A DNA stretch of 64,000 nucleotides, from assembly GCA_016197365.1 (NCBI GenBank), contig JACPVS010000010.1:186001-250000 (forward strand), in the 5' to 3' direction. Shown one piece after another: positions 18,501 to 25,825 of the stretch. The notes beneath the pieces were generated by a model. The model had not been told where the DNA came from. It made no database searches and saw nothing but the letters and a program-made list of their open reading frames with translations. The stretch's first letter is position 1. Every line of letters starts with the position of its first letter. The translations under genes and the position numbers were made by a program. The stretch is from Mycolicibacterium cosmeticum (lineage in GTDB: Bacteria; Actinomycetota; Actinomycetes; Mycobacteriales; Mycobacteriaceae).

Positions 18501-20133
18501 GGTGGCGGAAGACCTTGTCCACCGGCTCAATACGCTGTTCAAGACCGAGGGTGTGCCGATGCACATCGGCCGGTTCGGCTCGTTGATGAAGCCGGAGTGG
18601 ACGCAGGACCTCGCGTTCGGCGAACTCCTCTACTTCTTCCTGCGCGAGGCCGGCGTGAACGCCTGGGACGGCCGGCCGAACTACCTGACCACCACGCACG
18701 GTCCGGCCGAGATCGACTTCATCGTCGACGGTTTCGCCTACGCGATCGCCCAGATGAAGCAGGGCGGCTTCCTCGACGACGTGAAACCGTCGGCGGAACT
18801 GTTCGGCATCCCCGCCCACAGCGACGAACCGATCACGGTGCCCAGCACCGAATCACAGCGCGAAGTGTGGCTGGCGGCCAAGTTCGTCGGCAACAACACC
18901 GTCGCCTACAACGAGGGTTTGGGGCTGACCCTCGACGGGGAACTGGACCAGCAGGCGCTGCGCCGGTCACTGCAGATCCTGCTGGACCGGCACGAGTCGC
19001 TGCGCGCACACTTCTCCCGCGATGGCCGGTCCCTGATCATCGAACCGCACCTGGCACTGGACCTGCCCGTGCACGACGTGACCCATCTGGACGAGGCGGC
19101 CCGCGCCAAGGCGCTGGAGCAGTGCTGTGACGAGGAGATGGCGGAGACCTTCGACCTGCGACGTGGGCCGCTGGTGCGGTTCCGGTTGGTGCGGCTGAGC
19201 CCGACTCAGCACCGGCTGCTGTTCACGGCGCATCACGCCGTCTGCGACGGCTGGTCGGGCGCAGTGGTGCTCACCGAGTTGGCGGCACTGTATTCGGCGG
19301 ACGTCGAGCGACGCGAGATCAGCCTGCCGGCCGCCCCGCGCTACGCCGACTACACCCTGATCGAGCGGCACTTCCTGCAGTCCTCGGAAGGCCAAGCGCA
19401 TCAGCACTATTGGCTCGAGCAGCTACGTGACTCCCCCGCTCCACCACAGTTGCCGCCGGACCGGGTCGCCGAATCCGGCGACCTGCGGGCCGCCCGCGTC
19501 GATGTGCCGCTGGACGCCGAACTGGTGAGCCGGCTGCGTAGCGTCGGCAGCACCCACGGAGCCAGCTTGGTGGCCACCATGCTCACCGCTTTCGCCGGAT
19601 TGTTCTACCGGCACACCGGCCAGGACGACATGGTGATCGGGCTGGCCGCGGCGGGACAGTCGTTCCACGATCAGGGCAAGTTGGTGGGGCACTGCGTCAA
19701 CCTGCTGCCGCTGCGGCTACGCCAGAGCGGTACGGAGAGTTTCGCGGCGGCGCTGGGCACCACCCGCGGCGCCATCCTGGACGCCTACGACCATCAGGGC
19801 GTCAGCTTCGGCACCCTGCTGCCGGAACTGCAGCTCACGCGCCAGGACGACCGGCCGCCCCTGGTGAGCGTGGTGTTCAACATCGACGTGCGCGATGACG
19901 ACATCCACCACACCGGATTGACCGTCGGATACGACACGTTGGTCCGGCAAGCCGAGACGTTCGAGTTGTTCATCAACATCGTCGACAACGGCAGCGCCCT
20001 GGTGCTGGAGGCGAGCTACCGGACCGGGCTGTACAGCGAGGACCAGATCCGCGGCTACCTGGCGTCCTATGAGGCCTTGTTGCGCAGCGCCTGCGAGGCC
20101 CCGGAGGGTTCGTTGGATCAGCTGACGATCTGA
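12547..20133 (+). CDS. Hybrid NRPS-PKS megasynthase: A-PCP-KS-AT-ACP-aminotransferase-C
   Basis: 2528 residues. Adenylation domain ~15-505 (YTSGSTGKPKG, GYGPTE, YRSGDLA, Lys in NASFKVDRGALP). PCP with GGNSL, Ser 558. KS ~614-1057, Cys 805 in QTACSSSGAA, histidines in EAHGTGTPLGD and KSNIGHLDAAA. AT ~1151-1498, Ser 1246 in GHSVGE; HAFHS near 1342 points to malonyl-CoA. ACP Ser 1567 in LGFDSLLL. Class III aminotransferase ~1631-2085, PLP lysine 1911 in CYGKVFGAGMPVG. Condensation domain ~2098-2528 with HHAVCDG at 2229-2235. No KR, DH or TE. The order recalls iturin/mycosubtilin synthases but with an amino-acid-type loading domain. Expected chemistry: load an amino acid, add C2, convert beta-keto to beta-amino, then amide formation by the final C domain with an unknown amine or partner. 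A 36-bp duplication lies in the KS. Confidence 0.9.
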   Translation: MTFIATRDGRGTTIQDLFAEQAAHTPDAPAIVHRAGTLSYAELDACANALAARLIQMGLPAGAGVAFLCDWTPLLPIALLGILKAGGHYIPLDPDYPATRMNHILADAEPFALLTDRDAGAIATHGIQTAAPLVHLTASDAAVTSHPGAPYVGSADDLVYSIYTSGSTGKPKGTLNFQRGVVNLNRWMADEVGVGPGTRFMVLTSIGFDLTSKGVCAPLISGGAVVVYQSPVYDPADIRRAIVDLGVNAFAHTPTGLYGLIEDGRYDQLTGIERLVISGEALRLDRIRDWLTHPDYHARFISGYGPTECSDLVAAHDVTAADLAAGGVCPLGGPLPGIVLTVRDAELNPVAPGTKGELCVQGIGVGGGYRNLPEKTAATFVADPHGGDIVYRSGDLASQGTDGAFLYHGRLDYQVKIRGYRVELAEIEQALNRCPGVLDSVVTAPEHQDGERFPAAYLRTEDGHPLDRTQLNSLLAAELPDYMLPAAYTFMAEFPVNASFKVDRGALPAPAFGRPALAVAYRAPGDDTERTVAGIWDQLVGFTGSGVDDPFFEVGGNSLTATRLVARLNAETGAALTIVQFFETPTIAGVAAALRPAQRDVVRAIVRSTPRTSDHIAIVGMAARVPGAADVGAFWRNLLDGVDSLRLLSAEELEAAGVTPGPDHVPVSGWVEDSDAFDHQYFGYTPYEAERIDPQQRLLLEIAAGAFEDAGIATGGQERSDRGIDPGGQERSDRGIDPGGAALRAGIYASVAANSYATRNVLPHDGLREYGLGHALVGNDKDYAATRIAYKLGLTGPAMTVQTACSSSGAALHLACQALLSDDCDVALAGGASLPWQYQHGHDHLPGGALSADGRIRAFDAAASGMALTGGGACVVLRRLDDALAEGHTIHAVIRATALNNDGRQRASFTAPSIAGQRAVVRTALDRSGVDARSIEVLEAHGTGTPLGDPIEVTAITQAWRQDTADTGYCAIGSVKSNIGHLDAAAATVGAIKLALMLREGERPATLHVEDPNPDCAFETSPFYVNDRRTSWAGDGPRRGALSSFGFGGTNFHAILEQGPQPVSTPGRRGWQVLRLSAKTEAALRQQIADLTRTLATTPEALPDIAYTLDAGRNRHPYRAAVVAGSVAQARDRLTAPEQVLTGSDPAPRPHLVFTFPGQGAQHVGMGRRLYETESVFRSAVNECADILLPALGVDLRDIIFTDDEQAAEALRATQLAQPAIFTISYATARLWLSWGLAPETMLGHSVGEFVAATLAGVFELEHALLILAERARLMQSMPAGGMLAVRLSETEAAQYVGGDIAIAGVNSPQLTVLSGPRGDLEALSVRLDADGVATTVLHTSHAFHSPMMDPIVGDFARVVGQYPRSAPRLPFYSSLTGLPITDAQAQDPHYWAQQLRNAVRFAPALQHLAQTPGCVLLECGPGQNLTTSTRQTFGAQKMATAIASLPHAGASAADDAEHLGLAVGRLFVAGVDTDPRRVHAGETRRLVSLPTYPFARTRHWLTPTAALPAAAAPAPTAATAEVLAENEIEADTGPLGAIRALFADVAGVDIGPDDDHRSFLELGFDSLLLTQVTTQLNQRMKVSLRFRQLLEEFPTPASLAEHLQTLGDPDAPAAKVFGAGAKITKAAGEELTARQRAALDDFVARYIARTAKSRAYADEHRPHLADPRAVSGFRPLWKDMVYPLVSAESKGPRFTDIDGNTYVDITNGFGSIFFGHRPDFMVQAVHEQIDSDIIIGPQNPRAGETARLFAEMTGHERVAFCNTGSEAVLAAIRLARTITGRNLIVQHEGDYHGITDEVLVRGTASGRTIPAAPGIPPESVANTLVLEYGTAASLETLRARAHELAAVVIEPVQSRKPDLQPADYVREVRRICDESGTALIMDEVVCGFRVHWSGAQGMWGVKADIACYGKVFGAGMPVGAIAGTPRFLDALDGGSWQFGDDSMPEVGVTYFAGTFVRHPLTMAVVDATLRHMKDNPHLQDQVSAVAEDLVHRLNTLFKTEGVPMHIGRFGSLMKPEWTQDLAFGELLYFFLREAGVNAWDGRPNYLTTTHGPAEIDFIVDGFAYAIAQMKQGGFLDDVKPSAELFGIPAHSDEPITVPSTESQREVWLAAKFVGNNTVAYNEGLGLTLDGELDQQALRRSLQILLDRHESLRAHFSRDGRSLIIEPHLALDLPVHDVTHLDEAARAKALEQCCDEEMAETFDLRRGPLVRFRLVRLSPTQHRLLFTAHHAVCDGWSGAVVLTELAALYSADVERREISLPAAPRYADYTLIERHFLQSSEGQAHQHYWLEQLRDSPAPPQLPPDRVAESGDLRAARVDVPLDAELVSRLRSVGSTHGASLVATMLTAFAGLFYRHTGQDDMVIGLAAAGQSFHDQGKLVGHCVNLLPLRLRQSGTESFAAALGTTRGAILDAYDHQGVSFGTLLPELQLTRQDDRPPLVSVVFNIDVRDDDIHHTGLTVGYDTLVRQAETFELFINIVDNGSALVLEASYRTGLYSEDQIRGYLASYEALLRSACEAPEGSLDQLTI
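14689..14760 (+). repeat. Perfect 36-bp tandem direct repeat inside the KS coding sequence
   Basis: Units 14689-14724 and 14725-14760 are identical and keep the frame, adding GGQERSDRGIDP twice (residues 715-738) between GAFEDAGIAT and GGAALRAGIY. Each unit contains the core GAGCGAAGCGAC and the palindrome GGGATCGATCCC. KS domains normally have a short loop here. The same core occurs in inverted orientation twice upstream of hemA. Confidence 0.9.
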
Positions 20134-20975
20134 GTGTCGCCCAGCCAGTCGTCATACCGATGCCAGCCGACGCCGGAGAACTCGCGGTGCAACCAGGTGA
20201 GGTCCGCCGCGTAGCCGCGCTCGGTGAGGAACGTGTACATGGCACGCATGTCCGGCGACTCGATGTCGGCGGGGTCGAAGCTGACGGCCCGGACCGGGCG
20301 GCCGAGCGCGCGCTGTAGCGCCGCCGCCATCTGACGGGGCGTGATCGCGTCGGAGGCGATGTCGATGCGCTGTCGCACGAACCGCTCCGACTCGGCGAAG
20401 ACCAGCGCCACGAATCTGCCCAAGTCGCGGCGGTCCAGTTGTTGCAGCGGCAGATCGACAGGTAACGCCAACTCCAGTTCCCCGGAATCGAGTTCGCTGA
20501 TGGCACCGAGCAGATTGTCGTAGAAGAACGTGGGTCCGACGATCGTGTGGGGCACGCTCGACGCGGCCAGCGCGGCTTCGATGACGGCTTTGCTCTCGAA
20601 ATGCGGCACACCGGAATCCCGGTCCGCGCTGCCCACCGACGAATACACGAGATGGCTCACCCCGGCCCGCTCCGCGGCGGCCACCACGTGCAGACCCTGT
20701 TCGACCTCGACGTGGGGCCCCTCCTCGAACGGGGTCGTCAAGGCGAAGACACCGGCGGTCCCGGCGAACGCCGTGACGAGCGCGTTCTCATCGGACAGAT
20801 CGGCGACCACGACGTCGGCGCCGCCGGCCGCCAGGGCTTGTGCGCGCGCCGAATCCGGGTTGCGCACGACCGCCCGCACCTGCACCCCTGAATCGCGCAG
20901 TGCCGCCGTCACGGCACCACCTTGTGCTCCGGTGGCTCCGAGAACAGCGATCGGAGCGCCTATTTGTCCAGACAT
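20118..20975 (-). CDS. NmrA-like NAD(P)-binding protein
   Basis: An ATG at 20975 gives 285 residues; a GTG at 20993 would add six. The Rossmann motif GAPIAVLGATGAQGGAVTAA lies at the N-terminus, followed by VRAVVRNPDSARAQAL and SHLVYSSVGSADRDSGVPHF. This is the atypical short-chain dehydrogenase family of NmrA/HSCARG/quinone oxidoreductase 2 type, which bind NADP and act as sensors or reductases. The YXXXK motif of classical SDRs is replaced (FESKAVIEAAL retains the lysine only). It ends inside the last 16 bp of the NRPS gene on the other strand, so the neighbours are convergent and not clearly linked in function. Confidence 0.8.
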   Translation of the reverse strand: MSGQIGAPIAVLGATGAQGGAVTAALRDSGVQVRAVVRNPDSARAQALAAGGADVVVADLSDENALVTAFAGTAGVFALTTPFEEGPHVEVEQGLHVVAAAERAGVSHLVYSSVGSADRDSGVPHFESKAVIEAALAASSVPHTIVGPTFFYDNLLGAISELDSGELELALPVDLPLQQLDRRDLGRFVALVFAESERFVRQRIDIASDAITPRQMAAALQRALGRPVRAVSFDPADIESPDMRAMYTFLTERGYAADLTWLHREFSGVGWHRYDDWLGDTQIVS

Positions 20976-21074
20976 ATCGGAAGAGTCTGGCACATCCGGT
21001 GTCGATGTCAGCGTGGGGTCAGCGCGAACACCGGGGACTTGAGGTAGGCGCCGAATGCGAGTTGGATCGACACC

Positions 21075-21461
21075 ATGCAGCTACCGCAATGGCTCGCCCG
21101 GTTCAATCGGCACGTCACCAACCCGATCCAACGGCTGTGGGCGGGCTGGCTGCCCACCATGGGCATCCTCGAACACGTCGGGCGCAAGTCCGGAAAGCCT
21201 TATCGCACACCGCTGTCGGTGTTCAGCACCGACGACGGCGTCGCGATCCTGCTCAGCTACGGCCCGAACCGGGACTGGCTCAAGAACATCTGCGCCACGG
21301 GCGGCGGCCGGATCAAGCGGGGTGGCCGGACCGCCGAGTATGCCGACCCGCAGGTGGTCACCAAAGCCGAGGCGGCGCGAACGGTCCCGGGCCCGGCCCG
21401 GTTCGTCTTCCCGCGGATACCGTTCGAGCAGGCCGTGCTGCTGCGCCGGGTGACCAGATGA
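21075..21461 (+). CDS. Deazaflavin (F420)-dependent nitroreductase-family protein
   Basis: 128 residues of the split beta-barrel Ddn/DUF385 family. Marks are LEHVGRKSGKPYRTPLSVF, LLSYGPNRDWLKNICATGG and the hydrophobic end FPRIPFEQAVLLRRV. These proteins use F420H2 to reduce quinones or nitro compounds, or simply bind F420; they are numerous in mycobacteria. The length is short but normal for the family. Start ATG at 21075; the 100 bp upstream is shared with the divergent NmrA gene. Substrate unknown. Confidence 0.8.
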   Translation: MQLPQWLARFNRHVTNPIQRLWAGWLPTMGILEHVGRKSGKPYRTPLSVFSTDDGVAILLSYGPNRDWLKNICATGGGRIKRGGRTAEYADPQVVTKAEAARTVPGPARFVFPRIPFEQAVLLRRVTR

Positions 21462-21492
21462 AGGAATCCAGCTGGCGCAGGGATTCCGCCCG

Positions 21493-21684
21493 CTAGTACT
21501 TGCGGTCACCTTCGCTGTCATCGAAAAAGGCCCAATCGCCGTCGCCGGACCGGACTTCCATCCGCCAGCCCAGCTCGGGCTGCGCCTTCTGATCGACGAA
21601 CCACGCGTGCGCGTCGTCCGCGCTGTCGATGTCTTTGGTGTCGACGACCTCGCCGCGGGGATTGATAACTCGGTACATAGCCAT
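21493..21684 (-). CDS. Small acidic hypothetical protein, 63 residues
   Basis: Begins MAMYRVINPRGEVVDTKDID and ends ...WAFFDDSEGDRKY. It is a compact soluble protein with alternating polar and aromatic residues (AHAWFVDQKAQPELGWRMEV), suggesting a small beta-rich fold. No signal, no cysteines. It lies 34 bp before the stop of the PNPOx-like gene on the same strand, and could be co-transcribed. I recognise no family. Coding is supported by strong third-position GC bias and lack of better overlapping frames. Confidence 0.6.
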   Translation of the reverse strand: MAMYRVINPRGEVVDTKDIDSADDAHAWFVDQKAQPELGWRMEVRSGDGDWAFFDDSEGDRKY

Positions 21685-21718
21685 ATCTCGGGTGTTCCCG
21701 GACTGACGGGTTCCAACC

Positions 21719-22195
21719 TCACGCGTGCCAGCTGAGGATGCCGTCCCCGGTGAGCATCGCCGCGGCCGGCATGACGCGCAGACGGTAGGGCGTCAGCCGC
21801 AGCGCCGCGAACGACGGCGAGGTGGGGCCGTCCCAGCCCGGGATGATGCTCGGGTCGTAGCCGACCGGGGTAGGGCCGTTGGCGAATTTGTCCCACACCT
21901 GGGCGCGTGTCTCGTCGTCGGTGTACCACTCGACCAGGGCTTCCGCGCTGCACGTGTCGTGACTGGGTGTCCAATAGCTCAGCGACACATACGGGTGCAC
22001 CGCCAAGTGCGACTTCTTGAGCGGGGTGGGCGCGGTGGCGATCCAGCCGAACAGATCGGTTCCGTCCCACTCCCATATCGGGTGCAGGATCCGGCTGCGG
22101 GGCTGCCCGTCGCCGTCGACGGTGGCCACCGAGGCCCACACGATCGCGTGGGCCATCTCGATGAAGGCAGGTGCAATTCGATCCAGCGAGGTCAC
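21719..22195 (-). CDS. Pyridoxamine 5'-phosphate oxidase-like flavin-binding protein
   Basis: 158 residues with the split-barrel FMN/F420-binding fold: WASVATVDGDGQPRSRILHP (strand pair binding the flavin), FGWIATAPTPLKKSHLAVHP, YVSLSYWTPSHDTCSAEALV and a C-terminal LRLTPYRLRVMPAA. Such proteins in mycobacteria include F420-dependent reductases and heme-binding enzymes. It is expected to be a cytoplasmic dimer. Followed closely on the same strand by two small genes. Exact cofactor and substrate cannot be told from sequence. Confidence 0.78.
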   Translation of the reverse strand: MTSLDRIAPAFIEMAHAIVWASVATVDGDGQPRSRILHPIWEWDGTDLFGWIATAPTPLKKSHLAVHPYVSLSYWTPSHDTCSAEALVEWYTDDETRAQVWDKFANGPTPVGYDPSIIPGWDGPTSPSFAALRLTPYRLRVMPAAAMLTGDGILSWHA

Positions 22196-22205
22196 ACCAG
22201 CCAGG

Positions 22206-22415
22206 TTAAGTCTTGTCGGCCTCGCCGTAGCGGGGATTGCCGTCGTCGTCGAGCCAATCGTTGATGGCGGTACCCGTGACGGTGCCGTTGCTACCGGGCA
22301 ACTCCACGGTCGGACGGGTGTCGTCGTAGGCCTTCATGACTTCTTCGGCCTTTTTGTGATGCTCCTCGGTGACAGTCGGTGCGTCCTGATTGGGTAAATG
22401 CCCTTCGTTGCTCAT
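22206..22415 (-). CDS. Small hydrophilic hypothetical protein
   Basis: An ATG at 22415 gives 69 residues, MSNEGHLPNQDAPTVTEEHH..., rich in Glu, Asp, Lys and Asn, ending AINDWLDDDGNPRYGEADKT. The composition suggests a partly disordered cytoplasmic protein. A longer reading from 22451 adds basic residues unlike the rest. It lies 11 bp before the PNPOx-like gene's start on the same strand. No family recognised. Confidence 0.5.
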   Translation of the reverse strand: MSNEGHLPNQDAPTVTEEHHKKAEEVMKAYDDTRPTVELPGSNGTVTGTAINDWLDDDGNPRYGEADKT

Positions 22416-22457
22416 GCCTGAGGCTGCCCGAAAATGTGATCTACCAAACACCGCGCA

Positions 22458-23048
22458 TCAGGCCGGGATGGTCCGCACGGCGACCGGCAGGCTGGGCAAG
22501 AAGTGCTTTGCGGCGAACGCCCGGATGTCGGCTGCGGTCTGCAGCGGTTCCACGCTGGGCAGCAACAACGCCATGGCCGCATAGCGCAGGATCGTGTCGG
22601 CGAGCTCGTTGACCGCGGGCTCGCCGATCTTCTCGGCAAAGCCGGCGGGAAAGATCACCCGCAGCGCATCGGCCATCCGCTCGACCGCGGCACCGTAGTG
22701 CTGATGCATCAACTCCATCACCAACGCGGGTTCGTCGACCATCATCTGGTTGAGCACGCGGTGCCTGCGAAACTGCAGGATGGACAGGGTGAATGCCTCG
22801 ACGTAGTAATTCGATTGCGGCCCAGATATTTTCAGCTCTCGCGCGATATCGGCGAACAGCGCCACGTTCTCCCGCTCGATGACCGCCCCCACCAGTTCGT
22901 CGCGGTTGGCGAAGCGGCGATAGATGGTAGTGCGGCTGACACCGGCCCGCTTCGCTACGTCGTCGAGCGCAACCCGGCGAAACCCATGCCGTTCGAACTC
23001 GACGAGCGCCGCGTCGAGGATCAGCTGGGTGGCATCAGGTGTTGGCAT
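22458..23048 (-). CDS. TetR-family transcriptional regulator
   Basis: 196 residues. The N-terminal helix-turn-helix is clear: [52 protein letters not shown]. The rest is the helical ligand-binding and dimer domain. Its start overlaps the end of the DUF2236 gene by 14 bp in the same direction, so the two form an operon, and TetR proteins commonly repress their own operon. A matching operator was not identified in the 65 bp upstream of the pair. Ligand unknown. Confidence 0.9.
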   Translation of the reverse strand: MPTPDATQLILDAALVEFERHGFRRVALDDVAKRAGVSRTTIYRRFANRDELVGAVIERENVALFADIARELKISGPQSNYYVEAFTLSILQFRRHRVLNQMMVDEPALVMELMHQHYGAAVERMADALRVIFPAGFAEKIGEPAVNELADTILRYAAMALLLPSVEPLQTAADIRAFAAKHFLPSLPVAVRTIPA

Positions 23049-23889
23049 AACCCCGCTGCGCGAACTTGTTGTAGCGCACAGTCATCGGCAGCCGGTCCCA
23101 CGCCCAGTTGACCGGCTTGGACCGCCAGAACGCGGCGAATCGCTGGTAGTTGCGTTCCTGGCGCTCGGTCCACGGCAGGTCCAGCAGAACCCGGGCACGC
23201 GGCGGCAGGCCACCGGTGGTGAGGAATGCCGCCATCGGATTGAACACGGGCGCAAGCACTTTCCACGCCAGGGGGTGCGCGCCCTTCGGCTTCGGGAAAC
23301 CCTTGGTGACATAGCCGACGCCGTACTGGGCGGTCTTGTGGCCCACCACGATGTCGTCCATCATGCGGTCCCAGTACTGTGCGAACTCCGCGTAGGTGGC
23401 GGGCATGGCGCGGTCGCTCACGCCATAGCGGCGGTACCAGGTCTTGGACTCGAGGTAGATCTGCTCTTTTTCGGCGTCACTCAGGCGCTTGACGAAGGTG
23501 TCGGCGAAGTAGAGCACCTGCTCGACGAAGGTGGCGTGCGCCCAGTAATAGGTCTCCGGGTCCAGCGCGTGATATCGCGACCCATCGGGCATATCGCCCT
23601 TGATGTTCTTGTGGAAGTCGCGGACCTTCTGGCCGGGGTTGTCGTCACCGGAGCCGTACACCGTCATCATGATCGGCGGGATCGACCGCTTGACGCGTGC
23701 GGCGGTGTCGTCGAAGAACACCGAATGATCCAGCACGCCCTGGCCCAGTTCGGCGAGCATGTTCTGCAGGACGGCGGGGCGCGGCCCGATCAAGTACATC
23801 CGGTTCTCGCCGAAGTATTTCCACACCAGCGAGTCGGGGCCCAGGGGCAGGGAGTCGGTCTGCTGCGGCTGCTCGGCCAGTTCAGTCAT
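23035..23889 (-). CDS. DUF2236 (MpaB/latex-clearing-type) oxygenase-like protein
   Basis: 284 residues with family marks [20 protein letters not shown] near the start, [20 protein letters not shown], the conserved histidine-containing [20 protein letters not shown], and a C-terminal [14 protein letters not shown]. The DUF2236 family includes heme-dependent rubber oxygenases and the fungal MpaB; many mycobacterial members pair with a TetR gene as here. Probably a cytoplasmic or membrane-attached oxygenase acting on lipids or terpenoids; substrate not known. The conserved arginine and histidines of the family are present, so it looks intact. Confidence 0.82.
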   Translation of the reverse strand: MTELAEQPQQTDSLPLGPDSLVWKYFGENRMYLIGPRPAVLQNMLAELGQGVLDHSVFFDDTAARVKRSIPPIMMTVYGSGDDNPGQKVRDFHKNIKGDMPDGSRYHALDPETYYWAHATFVEQVLYFADTFVKRLSDAEKEQIYLESKTWYRRYGVSDRAMPATYAEFAQYWDRMMDDIVVGHKTAQYGVGYVTKGFPKPKGAHPLAWKVLAPVFNPMAAFLTTGGLPPRARVLLDLPWTERQERNYQRFAAFWRSKPVNWAWDRLPMTVRYNKFAQRGYANT

Positions 23890-23954
23890 GGGTACAGTGT
23901 TACAACTTTTGAACTTTGTTCCAAGCCGGTGTGACGGAGCTCACCCACGGTCTT

Positions 23955-24227
23955 CTAATACAGGCTGTTCGGGCAGGTGACGTCCACGTAGACGGAGTCG
24001 CCGACCGCAGCGGTGTCCGAGGAGTTCGGGTTGTTGACGTTGACCACGGTGCAGTCCGCCAACTGCTGGGTGTTGAATCCGCTGACCCAGTTGATGTGAA
24101 CGATGTAGCCCTGCGCCTCCAGGTCGGCGACCACGGCATCTGCGCCGTCGGCGTGGGCAACGGGCGCGAGGGTACCGGCCAGCGCCGCGGCTACCGCGGC
24201 CACCGCACATCGGGCTGTCCAGGACAC
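23955..24227 (-). CDS. Small secreted protein
   Basis: A GTG at 24227 with GAGGGG upstream gives 90 residues. The first ~26 form a signal peptide (CAVAAVAAALAGTLAPVAHA, cleavage after AHA). The mature part of ~64 residues has two cysteines (ADCTVV and VTCPNSLY) that could form a disulfide. The mature sequence YIVHINWVSGFNTQQLADC is of a type seen in small exported proteins of mycobacteria. No enzymatic motif. Function unknown. Confidence 0.72.
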   Translation of the reverse strand: MSWTARCAVAAVAAALAGTLAPVAHADGADAVVADLEAQGYIVHINWVSGFNTQQLADCTVVNVNNPNSSDTAAVGDSVYVDVTCPNSLY

Positions 24228-24249
24228 CCCTCGATCATCCCTCAGCCGG

Positions 24250-24483
24250 TCACCGGGAGCGGCGCAGTCGCGCGATGCCCAGCACCGCCAGCACGCCGGC
24301 CGTGGTCGCCAGCACCAGCGCCAGCACGATCAGCGGCGGGTAGTACACCACTGACGTCGACGACGGTTCGCCCTCCATGATGGGCGCCGCCTGCGCGGTT
24401 TCGCCGGCCGCCTGCCAGCTCAGCACGCAACCCACGAGCGCGACGACGGCCAACGTCAGTTCGAGGACGGCTCGGCGGTTCAC
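24250..24483 (-). CDS. Small two-span membrane protein
   Basis: 77 residues with two hydrophobic helices, LELTLAVVALVGCVLSWQAA and YYPPLIVLALVLATTAGVLA, joined by a polar loop, and a basic end RLRRSR. It overlaps the next gene upstream (DUF3093) by four bases (ATGA). Such a small membrane protein lies beside hemB in other mycobacteria (Rv0513/Rv0514 area), so it is probably the last gene of a hemB-linked membrane gene string. No function known. Confidence 0.65.
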   Translation of the reverse strand: MNRRAVLELTLAVVALVGCVLSWQAAGETAQAAPIMEGEPSSTSVVYYPPLIVLALVLATTAGVLAVLGIARLRRSR

Positions 24484-24956
24484 AGCTCCGGCTCCCCGAC
24501 GATGGCGTCCAGCGCGGCCCGAAGGGTGCGGTGGCGCCGCGCCCAGGCCTGTCCGGAGCGGCCGTCGGTCATCTTGAGCCCGATCCCGGTTCGGCCGCGG
24601 GGCACCCCGGTCAACTCACCGAGCGCGCGGTAGGACTGCCACTTCTCGGCTTCGGCCCCCTTCGCTTCGGGGAAGATCCGCACGATGTCCGCGGTGTCGA
24701 TGAACTCGGTGCCCTGCCGCAGCGTGGTGGGGGTCAGTTCGACGGAGGTGTGGATGCGGGCGGCCTTGATCTGGATGCCCAGGAACCCACTGACCAGCAC
24801 AAGGAATATCGCGGGAACGCCGAACGCGATGCCGCCGCCACCGGTCACCTGGATCAGCACCATCGCCAGCGCCGACAACGGTCCCACCAGCAGCCACCAC
24901 CAGCTGGCACCCGGCTCGAAGAACAACACTTCCGACCCGGGCTCTTCGCTGGTCAC
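24480..24956 (-). CDS. DUF3093-type membrane protein
   Basis: 158 residues. Begins with a charged stretch, then two membrane helices: SWWWLLVGPLSALAMVLIQV and AFGVPAIFLVLVSGFLGIQI. A soluble C-terminal half follows with VELTPTTLRQGTEFIDTADI and GRTGIGLKMTDGRSGQAWAR. This layout is that of the actinobacterial DUF3093 family (PH-like C-terminal domain). It overlaps both neighbours by four bases, so it is part of a coupled string of small membrane proteins following hemB. Function unknown. Confidence 0.68.
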   Translation of the reverse strand: MTSEEPGSEVLFFEPGASWWWLLVGPLSALAMVLIQVTGGGGIAFGVPAIFLVLVSGFLGIQIKAARIHTSVELTPTTLRQGTEFIDTADIVRIFPEAKGAEAEKWQSYRALGELTGVPRGRTGIGLKMTDGRSGQAWARRHRTLRAALDAIVGEPEL

Positions 24957-25384
24957 GACCCGTCCTCGAACCAGTCCGCCGCCGCGGGCCGGGTGAACAG
25001 CGTTGCTCCGACCGCCACCGGCACCACCCCGACGAGCGCGAGCAGTTCCAGGTTGTAGGGCGCGAACAGGGCGAGCAGGAACACGATGAAGACCACACCG
25101 CCGGCCAGCGCGGCCAGCGCACGGCGGAAACGCTTGTCGCCGTTACGGGTCCGCCCCGCCAGGAAGCTCAGGCCGAGGCCGGCGACCGCCAGGACGGCAC
25201 CGACACCGCCGTGCATGAGCAGGATGCGATGGGCCTGACCCTCGCCCATCGACGGGAACGCACTCTCGGGTGTCGTCAGCGAGGTGGTGATGCCGAGAAT
25301 TCCGCCGGCCAGCAGCAGAACCGCACCCACCATCGTCAGCCAGAAAGCAATCGTGATGATCCGTGGACGTGGCGCGCTTGACAT
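24953..25384 (-). CDS. Four-span membrane protein, unknown function
   Basis: 143 residues with four hydrophobic helices: IAFWLTMVGAVLLLAGGILG, ILLMHGGVGAVLAVAGLGLS, ALAALAGGVVFIVFLLALFA and LLALVGVVPVAVGATLF. A basic cytoplasmic loop (RTRNGDKRFRR) divides the pairs. No conserved catalytic motif. It sits between two other membrane genes in one transcriptional direction and overlaps the DUF3093 start by four bases. Not recognised as a named family. Confidence 0.65.
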   Translation of the reverse strand: MSSAPRPRIITIAFWLTMVGAVLLLAGGILGITTSLTTPESAFPSMGEGQAHRILLMHGGVGAVLAVAGLGLSFLAGRTRNGDKRFRRALAALAGGVVFIVFLLALFAPYNLELLALVGVVPVAVGATLFTRPAAADWFEDGS

Positions 25385-25396
25385 GGTCGGGACAGC

Positions 25397-25825
25397 CTAG
25401 CGGGTGAGGTATTCGTGGCTGTCCCGGCGGTGCAGCAAGAACACACCACCGATGATCAGCACCGAACCGACGATGGCGCACACCGCGTACCCCACCGCCG
25501 CCGCCGAGCCCCGGTCCACGGTGAACAGACTGGTGATCGAATACATCACGGCGGTCAGGGCACCCGCGGTCAGCAGCGTGCGCGCCCACCGGTAGCCGGC
25601 GCGCATCAGCAGCGCGAAAGTCACCACCAGCGTGGTCATGATCACCAGCGACAACGCCGTGAACGCATAGGCCAGCCCCGCCGCCTTGGGTGCCGGTGCG
25701 GTGACGGTGTCGATGACGTTCGCGATCACCATCAACGGCAGCGCCGCCATCCAGAGCCAGAATCCCGTGTCGATGTCCTCGGGGCGCCCTTCCGGATGCT
25801 CGGTGGGCGACTCAGGGGAGGTCAC
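25397..25825 (-). CDS. Four-span membrane protein coupled to hemB
   Basis: A GTG at 25825 overlaps the hemB stop (GTGA) and gives 142 residues. After ~20 polar residues (SPESPTEHPEGRPED) come four helices: WLWMAALPLMVIANVIDTVT, LAYAFTALSLVIMTTLVVTF, ARTLLTAGALTAVMYSITSL and VGYAVCAIVGSVLIIGGVFL. The direct coupling to hemB suggests co-expression with heme synthesis, though no heme-binding residues stand out. A longer reading upstream runs through the hemB gene out of frame and was dropped. Confidence 0.7.
   Translation of the reverse strand: MTSPESPTEHPEGRPEDIDTGFWLWMAALPLMVIANVIDTVTAPAPKAAGLAYAFTALSLVIMTTLVVTFALLMRAGYRWARTLLTAGALTAVMYSITSLFTVDRGSAAAVGYAVCAIVGSVLIIGGVFLLHRRDSHEYLTR

Noticed and set aside
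15676..18819. Two long minus-strand open frames opposite the NRPS-PKS (15676-17274 and 17314-18819)
   Set aside because: No motifs and antisense-type composition. The plus strand shows uninterrupted AT, ACP and aminotransferase signatures through the same bases.
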